Assembly (NCBI RefSeq): GCF_000006565.2
Contig: NC_031479.1
Coordinates: 3,064,289-3,128,288, forward strand
Reading direction: 5' to 3'
From: Toxoplasma gondii ME49
Taxonomy: Eukaryota; Apicomplexa; Conoidasida; Eucoccidiorida; Sarcocystidae
Length of the DNA: 64,000 nt
Shown here: piece after piece, positions 55,495-64,000 of the stretch
How positions within the stretch are numbered: position 1 is the first letter of the stretch
Layout of the letters: every line of letters starts with the position of its first letter
Program-made: the position numbers and the translations under genes
Notes under the pieces: generated by a model
The model's database searches: none
Told to the model about the DNA's origin: nothing
The model's input: only the letters and a program-made list of their open reading frames with translations

Positions 55495-57294
55495 GGTGTT
55501 TCGTTTTCGAGAGAAGAAGCGGAGCAGAAACAGGGCGGCGAGGCAAGCCGAGAAGTCGGTGAGAACTCCCGGAAATGACGAAGAGCGCAGCTCCTTAAGA
55601 CGGTGTCAAAAGCTCCGAAGGACTGGCAAGGCGTCCGAGGCAGGCGTGGAAGCCGGCATTCAAAAAGGAAGCTTTTTCACCAGGCGAAACGCGCAGGCTT
55701 CTGGCTTCGCTCTTGGTGCCGAGGCTGCCAGGCAGAGCAGGTCGCCCATGCCGTCATGACTCCCTGGTAAGTATTTTCTGACCTCAAAAGAGCGAGCTTC
55801 CTCAAGAACGAGAAAACCGCAAATTGATAAGAAAAACGGCAGGCGGACTCAGAAAAAATTGCACAGCGACTCAGCCACACAAAGTGATGCTCGCGCGGTC
55901 GCGGTCGCCTTCCAGACGGCCAGGCGCATGGCCCTGAAGCACCCGTCGGCGTTGCCCAGAAACGTACGCGCATTGCGCTCCATTTTTTACTCGTATGTGT
56001 GAACGAGCATGCAGTTATGAAGACCGAATCACCATCGAAGGCTTGCAGATGCCTTTCTTGCTCCGGCGCCGCGCGCTTCTTTCCGACTCGGAGGCGGCAT
56101 GGGCAACACCTTCAACTCGAGACAGAAGCGAGGACAGAGCCCGATGCTGGTAGCGGTCGCCATTCTCTCTCGAGCTTTGGCGAAGACGAAAGGAGAACCG
56201 AAAAGCAACGCTGCGACGAGCTGCGACGAGGGAAGAGACTGACGTTACGCGCACCACCTCGCAGCAGCCCCCCTCGAGGAGGAGAGACAGGTTGCGAACG
56301 GAGACGCTTCGGAGAGCAGGAGGGAAGGAAGGAGGAGTTGAAAAAAGCAGAAAAAAAGAAAAATTCACAAAAAAATGTGAGGCATGCCTTCTTTTGTCTG
56401 TCGGGATTCCGGCGTTTCCTGACAGATCTGTGGCTGTGCGTGTCTTGAAAAAAAAAACTCCCGAAAATTCGCAAGATGCGCAAATCGTCTCTTCGCAGCG
56501 CGCATGCAGTGTCGTGCTTCACTTGAAAATAGCGTCGATTGTGGGGTTGAGACACCGCTCAAAGAAACTGAACTTTCCGAAAGAGTTTTTCTTTTCTTTA
56601 CCTTCGTTTTCTTCCCTCGCTCTTCCTCCACAAGTCCTTTCCTCATTTCACTCCCTCGACTCTCTCCTCGCCTGCGCCAGTTGAGGCGCTCATCAAGCCC
56701 CAGAGAGAGAGAACAGGCAACGAGAGACGCCTTCCTTTTTTTCTTTTTCCCTGTCTTTTTCTCCAGTTTCTATCTGTCCGCGTACTTCCTCTTCTCTTCG
56801 CACATGTCCTCTCGCTTCTCCGCCTTTCTGCGTTGGCACCCGTTTTTTCTTCTTCTCGTTCCACCTTTTCTCGCCGGACTCCACAGCGCAGAACTTGCGA
56901 ACGATTCAGCGCTTCCTTCTTCGCCGCTCTCCTCTCTTTTTGCTCTGCCTCCTGCCTCGTCGCTTCTTCCCTGTCCTGGCGGACCCTCGTGAAGCGTCGA
57001 CAGGCGCGAAAGGCGAGGGCTCAACAGAGGAAGAACAAGACGGCGAAGAAGGAAGCAGAACGAGGACGACAAGAAAAAGGAACAAGGAGACAGGCACGAA
57101 CGACAGAAAGCATCCAGCAAGGACTCCTGAGCAGAGCGCCTGCGGAGATTCCGGTGGAGCGTTTCTCCGACAAAGTTTGTGCAAGAAAAAGAAGAGACTG
57201 CGACCTCGGTGTTGGTGGAAAGCGAGGAGCCAGAAACCGAGGCAGAGCGAACGCTACAGACTGCTTCGAGAGGGCAGAGATACCTGTGTCGGCA
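55495..57294. other. Divergent intergenic region, alpha subunit / NOP14
   Basis: This 1.8-kb region must hold the promoters of both genes. The strand bias flips from purine-rich (to about 56350) to pyrimidine-rich on the plus strand (about 56570-56990), marking the two leaders. A small ORF with a signal-like start lies at 56804-56992. GCATGC sites near 55989 and 56499 are unremarkable. Confidence 0.5.
56804..56992 (+). CDS. Small ORF with signal-peptide-like start, 62 aa (possible uORF)
   Basis: ATG at 56804 opens a 62-codon frame. After a short basic start it carries a strong hydrophobic run (HPFFLLLVPPFLAG), followed by Ser/Ala/Pro-rich sequence. It ends 302 bp before the NOP14 start, inside what is probably the NOP14 leader. 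It could be an upstream ORF, a small secreted protein, or chance in pyrimidine-rich DNA, which tends to encode Leu, Ser, Pro and Phe. The last is the most economical reading. Confidence 0.22.
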   Translation: MSSRFSAFLRWHPFFLLLVPPFLAGLHSAELANDSALPSSPLSSLFALPPASSLLPCPGGPS

Positions 57295-59402
57295 ATGGCG
57301 AAGAAGAGAAAAGCAGGAGGAGCGCCGCCCTCCAGGAATGCCTTCGAAGTCTTAGGAAACAAGAAACTGAGAAGAGAAGTCGCCGGGCAAAAGGTGAAAG
57401 GTAGCAAGCGCGATGCGGCTCTTGCAACTCAGAAAGACCAGCAGCGGGTAAGAGTGCAAAAATGTCGCCTTTCTTCTCCTTTCTTACTCCACTCTCTCTT
57501 CTGTGTCTCCCGGGATGGAGAAACCTGAAAACTCCATGTCTTTTCATTTCGAGTCTTCCACTTTTCTCTGGGTGCCCCCCACCTGCTTTTTTTCGGTCGA
57601 TTGCTCCTCCCGATTCAATCAGATGAACGAGAGAGGTCTGGAGACGCTTTGTCTTTTTCTGCCTCCGAGGCTCCAGAGACAGTGTTTGTGTCGGCTCAAG
57701 CGAGAGAGGGGACGTCTCTCTCGACGCCTTCTCTCCTACCGGTTTCTTGCTTGTCTTCTTTTCTTTCCAAGTCCTTTGGCGTTTCTCTACAACATGGAAG
57801 GAAGCCATGCACGCAGAGAGAAGCGGGAGGAGAAGACGAAGGAAGAGAAGAAAAACGCGAGGAAGACACAACACCCAACTGAACGAGTTGTCACACCTTT
57901 CGGCGTCTCTCTGTCTCTCCCAGTCTGTCGTTTGTGCAGCTCGCGGGTGCTCTGTCAACCATGGGGGACTTTCTGCTTGATCTTTTGCTGTCTCACAGTC
58001 GGACGCATCATGGACTGAAGTCACAAGTCGAGAACGCGGATGTCCCTCGGCGTCCGCCTTTGTGGGCGCCAGCATGTTTCCTCGGACTCGCACGATTTGT
58101 AAGAGAACCATTTCTTCAAAAGCGCGATTTCGCTTCTCTCTCTGCCTGCGCCTGTCTCGACTGGTGTGTGCCTCTCTTCAGCGGTCTCGCGCTCTGCTGC
58201 AGAGAGGCGTCGCCCAGGCGAGCCTCGGCACGGCGTTCGCGGACGAGCGCTTCGACGCCTCGAGCCGAGGAGGAGGCGAAGAGCGACTCGCGCTGCAGCG
58301 CCTGCGCCTTCTCGCCCAGCGCCAGCAGAGAGAGAATACGAGGAGGAGGCGGAGCCGCGGCTTCGCTCTCGGAGACGGCGAAGACGAACTGACCCACAGT
58401 GGTGTGCCTTTGGCCGAACTGGAGGACGACGCCCTACAAGGCAGCGCCGGCGGCGCTCTAGGCGGAGCTCTTGGCGACATCGAGGGTACGCGTCTGGCAG
58501 GTTCAGAACTTGCCCAACTGGCGCGCGAAGCGGGAGGTTGAAGAAAACGCGTTCGCAGACGGGCAGGGAACGCAGTGGAGTTGCCGGCGTCTGCACGGGT
58601 GTACGCCGAGGTCTCTCTGTGGTGTCTCTGTGCGTGGTTGTGACGGAGCGGAACGGGGAGTCGAGAAGGAACGCTCGATAATAACGGTTTATCGCAGAAC
58701 TTCTCTTTGCGTCGGTGTCGACAGCGGAGGAGAACAGGCACCGCCTGGAACGCGTCGAGTTGGGGGGGGGGAGGGTGTGCGTCTTTCTTCCGCTTCGATT
58801 CGGTCTGTTCTTGAGCATTTCTGATCCCCGGGTCGCAGCTGCAAGCTGCAGAGGAATTCAAATTTATGAGAAATAGGTTTCAGCGCCTGCACAGGCTCCT
58901 ATACCGACACAGGTACCACAGGTACCAAGTACGATGATGGAACTCAGGTGGACACAGGGGGGTACAGAAACAGAGGAGCGCCGAATCTGGCGGACCTGTT
59001 TCTCGGGATTTTCCGGCGACGCTCGAGTTCCGAGAAGCCTGCACAGACTGCTCGAGCTCGCCAGGCGTTGCTTCCACTCTGGCGCCTTTCCGATTTGCGT
59101 TTGTGTCCCCAGAGACTCTGGAGTTTCCACCCGAACTGTTCTTCAAGGAAGGCTTCCAAGGCGACGACGCACAAGAAGAAACGAGGCCTCGGACCAGAAA
59201 AGAAATCTACCGGGAAATCATTGCCAACAGCAAAGAAGCGAAGGCGCGGGTGAGCCAGGTTCTCTCCATTCGCACACATGCACAACGCATGCGTAGCAAA
59301 CACTCCAGTGTATTCGCACATGCATGCGCATGAGACCACGTACGTAGAGAGAGAGCTCTTCGGATGGACGCAGAAAGACCCATATACCTATATACATATA
59401 TG

Positions 59403-59433
<31 letters not shown>

Positions 59434-61556
59434 GTATATGTATATATGTTTGTATGCAGCTCTGTATGTATCTATGTGAGTGTGTGTATCATAGGGCGCT
59501 TTAATAGTGTTGTCCACGATATGTCATGTCGCATGTTCCCGATGGGTGCGTAGACGTCTAGAAGGGAGAGGCGGGAGTCAGTCACTACGGAGTTGCGTTT
59601 TTGATCTCGCGTGCCGTTCTTCTTGCCTCTTTCTTGGGCTCTGCGGTGTCGCGAGAGAGTGACTTTGTGCTCTCTGAGTCAGGCGGTCGATTCTCGCTTT
59701 TTTTCCTTTTTTTCCAGCTTGCAAGTGAACAGCGTCAGCAGCAGGCGCTGTTGGAGAAGCTCGACGATGACTACTCGGATCTGCTGCGTCATCGAGATGC
59801 GCTGTTTCGGCCGACGAAGAAGCAGTGAGTTCCGGTTCAACGCCTTTGCCTGATGTCTCTGCAAAGTCTAGTTTTTCCTTGTCTTCCGTTGCTCTCCTCG
59901 TCGCTGGGCATTGGTGCCTCGCCTTCCCTCCGCGCCTCAAACGAGGATCTGTTTTCATTCGCCGGAGCGACCAGGTTCGGATAGGTGTACTCGGAGACAG
60001 GAACTCGTGGTGTTTCTCCTAACTCTAGAGGGGATGTCGAATGTTTCCATTGTGGCATTTACTTTGTTTTTACTGCCCGACATCGTTAAGAAGAAACAAC
60101 GGAAACTGGCACGAGCCTGATTCGTTTCGGAGGGCGACCTCCATCCACTCTTCCCTCATTGTAGTCTGAAAAAAAGATTTTTGGAGTTGTTGCAGACTGC
60201 GAGACGACGCGAACAAGCAGCTCAACAGCGAGGGCCTCTTCCGGGATCGCTCCCTTTTTCTGCTCCTCTTGTCGCGTCTTCTTCTCTCCGCGTTCTGTCT
60301 CTGCTTTCCTTTTTTCTCACCGTTTCTTCTCCCCCCTCTCTTTCTCACACTCGCTGTCGGGTGTGCGTGGCGTCTGCCAAACGTTTTTCGAGTTACTTTC
60401 GCGCATGCTTTCTTCTCTTTCTTTCGTCGCGTTCCCTCGCTTCAGGGCCCTCGACGCGCTTCTGCGAAAGCATGTCGGAACCGACTCTGCTGGGGAGAAG
60501 TCAGGAGACGCTCTGCAGGCGCCGGCAGCGCGCGACATGAAATCTGCGAGCAAAGCAGAAGCGACATTTTCTGCTTCTTCTCCTCTCCTTCTGGATGTCC
60601 CCGCCTCATCTTCGTCTGCTTCGTCTGCCTCAGCTGCTGCTTCTTCTCTCTCGCGGCAGATGTGTGTAGCAGACGACTTCGATGCGCTTGCCGCTTCCCT
60701 GCGCTTCGACCGGCGACTCCCGGGGACAGAGAAACTCTTGACGGCTGAAGAGGCTCAGGAACGAAAGAGAAAACTTCTTGAAAAGAAGGAAAGAGAACGC
60801 ACAGAGCGAATGCTTCAGCTGGGTGATGAGCCTGTAGAAGAAGAAGACGAGGAAGAGGCAGAAGAAGGGGAAGAATGCAGTGACCATGGTGAAGAGGCTG
60901 ATGACGATGATGAAGAAAAGGAATGTAGCGAAGACGAAGAAGAGGGAGATGAAGGAGATGAAGATGATGAAAACGATGAAGATGATGAAGACGATGAAGA
61001 TGATGACGAAGAGGTGCAGGAGGCACGAACGCTGTTGGAAGACGGGAGTGAAGATGAAGACGGGAGTGAGGAGGAAGACGCGAACGAGGAAAATGAATGC
61101 GCAGACGACGATCCGACAGAGACGGGAGAAGGCGAAAAGGAGGAAGGAACAGACGAAGACGAGGAAAACAAGGATGAAGAAGAGGAAGACAAGGAAGAAG
61201 AAGAGGAAGACAAGGAAGAAGACGAAGAAGACAAGGAAGAAGAAGAGGAAGAAGATCAAGGTGAGGACGTTCAAAGAGAAGAAGCTGAAGAAGCAGGAGA
61301 TCGTAGGGGAGTTGGCGAACAAATGGCTACAGAAGCGGACGATGAGTTCATGACGGAGGAGGAGAAGAAAGCAGCGTTATGGATGCGGAACGAGGCAGGC
61401 GAAGAAGGCCTTTCGTTCCAGCCCTCAGCGCCTCTCACTCGAGAAGCTGCTCGCTCGCTTCTCCTCCCGCATCCTCTGAAGTCGCAGTGGAAGCTTCTCC
61501 ACCGGTACGCGCCAACTTCCGAGTCTCTCGTTGTCCAGTTCTTCTCTATTCATTCT

Positions 61557-61592
<36 letters not shown>

Positions 61593-63925
61593 GTACGTAT
61601 ATGTATGTGTGCATGTAGGCATAAATGTACATGTATATACACACGTATACGTATAGGACATTCTTAGAATCTTGCCGACGTAGCGAGAAAGTTGCATCTA
61701 CGGTCAGGTGCATCGTAGCTTCATCGGGGTCCTTCCTCTGTGCAAATGTAGAGACACACATCTACACATTCGCGTCTACGTATGTGCGTCAGGTTCCTGC
61801 AAGTATTCTATTCTGCGGGCATGCATGCTCTTCTGCATAGCAAGCTGTGAAGGCGGGTGCATGCGCATGGGCGGACCTCTTTCTTGCCTGAGCCTCCGAC
61901 CGAATCTGGCTGCGATTCCTTCTCGTTCTCACGTTTCACTCAAGAATGCTGCTGAAGTCTTTTTCGGCAACTCCCGCGCATGCGTCTCTTCTGGTTTCCT
62001 TTCTTCAGCGTGAGAGTTCTCCACTTTGGAGACGACGCAGCGGGGACGCAGGGTATGGCACAGAAAGAGAAGAAAGAAAACGTCTTCCGTGCTCTCCTGG
62101 CCTACGCCCTCGACGCTCATCTCGCTGCGCTCGCCTCTCAACGCGGTGCGTTCTTCTTCTGCAGCTCCTCAAACGCCCGCGTCCACTTTGTTTGGCAACT
62201 TCAAACGCGTTAATTTCAATCATACACGCCTGTCTGCAAGTATTGACGTTTAGACGTTTAGACGTACGCATACATATGTGTGCATGTTTGTTTACATCTG
62301 TGCATGCGTCTGTGTGGGTCGGCCCTCGGCGTACGTCGCCGCGTCCATGGGTGCGCATATGTTTCGCTGCAGTGCTCCAGACGCAACCGTGCTCATAGAA
62401 TTGTGTTTGTATATGTGTATATTTATGCAGCATTATCTGTAAACAAGTATTTGTATATATATCTTCATATATGCGGATTGCTGTACATACATGGGCATTT
62501 GTGTCGGCGCGTTGCTCTGTAGAGACCAAGCAAGTTCCGTGATACGTAATGGGTACACACATGTCCATATATATGTCTATATATATATGTCTATATATAT
62601 GACTATATATGCATATCAGTTCGTTCGTCTGTTCCTATACATTTGTGATTTCATAAAATGTATCCTGCGCGATAGTTATTTACAGATCGATCTGCATATG
62701 TACGCGTGGATGCTTTGTGAACTGTTTTCGAAGGCGAAATGTGAGAGAAGATGCACACTTGACTGGTTCTGTGTGTTGTCTCGGTTAGTGAGTTCACCGT
62801 TGCATACTTTCCTGTCTCCTCTTGCGCCTGCTCGTTTTCGCCAGCCCTCGGGCCACAAATTGCCTTCTCCTTCCTTCGTTTTCTGCCGCGTTTCGCCTCG
62901 CAGGATTTCCTCTGACGGAGCTTTGGGACGCTCTGCACGAGCACTACTTGTTTTTCGCAGAAGAGCGAGAAGACGTTGTCTTCTCCTTCTTCTTTCCTCT
63001 CTTGGTGAACATGGCAGCGCGAGTGGCTCCGCAAGCGCTGCCCGCCCAGTTGTTTTCTCTTCTCTCCTCTTCCTTCTCATCGGACGCGGCCGGGGACAAG
63101 ATCTTGAAGCAAAGCGGCACAAAGCGGGGAAACGCGGAGAGAACTGGAGAGAAGGCTCTGCCGCGAGATGCGGTGCATGCGCTCTCTGTCGCTTCTCAAG
63201 ACGACGCGTCTCTGCCGTACCCTCTCCTGTCTGTCGGCGAGTCCCTGAAGGAGTCTTCGGTCGTGCCTCCGGCTCCCGCAGATCTCGCAGTTCTGCACCT
63301 TTTGTTTCTTCTTTGTCCTCTGACGGATTTTCGACACCCTCTGCTGTCTTGCGCCTTTCTGCTTCTGGATTTCTTCTCAAGCTTCTTCTCCTCGTTCTCT
63401 CTCGCCCTCGCAGCCGGAGTCCGACCTTCCCTCCATAGGCTGCCTCTCCCGCCGCTGCCAACTTCCGAGGCTGCTGCGGCGCTGGCCTGCAGCGAAGCTC
63501 AGAAGGTCAGACGAGAGGCGCCATCGGGCAGTGCAGAGAACAGAGAAGGCGAAAACCGGGATCTGCCGCAGGTCCATGCGTCTCTCTCGGGAGACAGACA
63601 ACCGGCTGAGAAACGCGGAGACAAGGACCAGGTTGCGCGCGCTCACGGGCCGATACCCCCCTGTCTTTCCCCAGACGCGGTCGACACTTGCATGCAAATT
63701 CTACTTCTCCAACGCATGGCGATGCATGCCTCAGGCCGCGTCTTCCCGTCCTTCTTCACTCTCGCACTCGCTCTCCTTCGCACCCTGCTGGAACCGGAAG
63801 GACGCGCCGAGGGACAGAAGCCTGAAAAAGCTAAAGAAAAAGAAAACTCACCCTTCACGGACACAGACCGAATCAAAATGGCCCAAGCTGTCCTAGCCAC
63901 ACTTCGTGCACAAACCACCCAAATG
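57295..63925 (+). CDS. NOP14: Nucleolar protein NOP14, SSU processome component (partial, at least 973 aa)
   Basis: Exons: 57295-57447, 58182-58485, 59113-59249, 59718-59824, 60446-61504, 62009-62145, 62904-63925; phases close and the last GT (63926) leads into an intron at the window edge, so the 3' end is missing. NOP14 binds early pre-ribosomes and is needed for 18S rRNA maturation and 40S export in eukaryotes. Family landmarks in order: basic N-terminus with NAFEVLGNKK; DERF-type element (about 71-74) and RRSRGFALGDGEDELTHSGVPLAELED (about 110-136), matching the conserved LTHxGxxL block; RTRKEIYREIIANSK (about 180-194); DDFDALAASLRFDRR (about 305-319); a very acidic Glu/Asp stretch at about 360-520; then FPLTELWDALHEHYLFF, the start of the helical repeat-like half. 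The last exon carries a 150-residue charged insertion. The start at 57295 is supported by homology immediately after it; the frame is open upstream. Confidence 0.94.
61559..61588 (+). repeat. (TA)n microsatellite in NOP14 intron 5
   Basis: An uninterrupted TA tract of about 30 bp in the intron 61505-62008. Confidence 0.9.
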
Positions 63926-64000
63926 GTACACGGCATATGCCATCAAACTAAAATACACCAAAATTCCTGTTGTGTTTGTATATATGTATAATTACATACA

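Noticed and set aside
60178..60260. Extra NOP14 exon after the acceptor at 60178 (reads LRDDANKQLNSEGLFRD)
   Set aside because: The start phase fits, but no donor follows in frame; splicing 59824 directly to 60446 is in phase and needs no extra exon.
60630..61322. Minus-strand frame of 230 codons made almost entirely of Phe, Val, Leu and Ile
   Set aside because: It is the antisense of the Glu/Asp tract of NOP14, not a membrane protein.

Overview
This window looks like nuclear DNA from a coccidian apicomplexan of the Toxoplasma / Hammondia / Neospora type. The reasons are: intron-rich genes with GC-rich exons; GT-AG introns with long pyrimidine tracts; Ser-, Glu- and Arg-rich insertions in conserved proteins; (TA)n microsatellites confined to introns and intergenic DNA; and a nuclear gene for a bacterial-type RNA polymerase alpha subunit with a plastid-type N-terminal leader, which implies an apicoplast. 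I see no operons, ribosome binding sites, insertion sequences, phage, CRISPR array, rRNA or tRNA.

Layout. 1-241 (-): part of an unrecognised gene that runs off the left edge. 2505-5821 (-): a five-exon membrane-anchored short-chain dehydrogenase, DHRS7-like. 9506-16484 (+): nine-exon eIF2B beta. 18462-19400 (+): a single-exon, probably mitochondrial, one-TM protein. 22305-23672 (-): a single-exon type I membrane protein with a long coiled coil. 28211-36440 (+): twelve-exon SRP54. 38770-40571 (-, tentative): an Arg-rich unknown protein. 40919-42958 (+): a single-exon Ser-rich protein with a C-terminal zinc ribbon. 45429-55494 (-): an eleven-exon RNA polymerase alpha subunit, predicted to act in the apicoplast. 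57295-63925 and beyond (+): NOP14, cut by the right edge. For SDR, eIF2B beta, SRP54, the alpha subunit and NOP14 I chained exons by hand. Every intron phase closes and the protein continues in register with its family across each junction.

The genes are housekeeping and functionally unrelated: translation initiation control (eIF2B beta), protein targeting to the ER (SRP54), small-subunit ribosome biogenesis (NOP14), plastid transcription (alpha) and an oxidoreductase. Head-to-head pairs (SDR/eIF2B beta, coiled-coil protein/SRP54, Arg-rich/zinc-ribbon, alpha/NOP14) share upstream regions of 0.35 to 4.5 kb. Tail-to-tail pairs are separated by microsatellite-rich spacers.

The most interesting object is the alpha subunit gene. 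It carries a Ser/Pro-rich leader of about 490 residues, a divergent but complete N-terminal dimerisation domain, and a retained helix-hairpin-helix C-terminal domain in which the residues that contact DNA in bacteria are mostly replaced. Other points are three 43-bp repeats with upstream ATGs just before the eIF2B beta start, a Ser/Gly insertion in the SRP54 N domain, a 32-bp x 5 intron repeat, an isolated near-perfect hairpin, and three proteins I cannot assign to any family. I did not find a recognisable defence system, gene cluster or mobile system.
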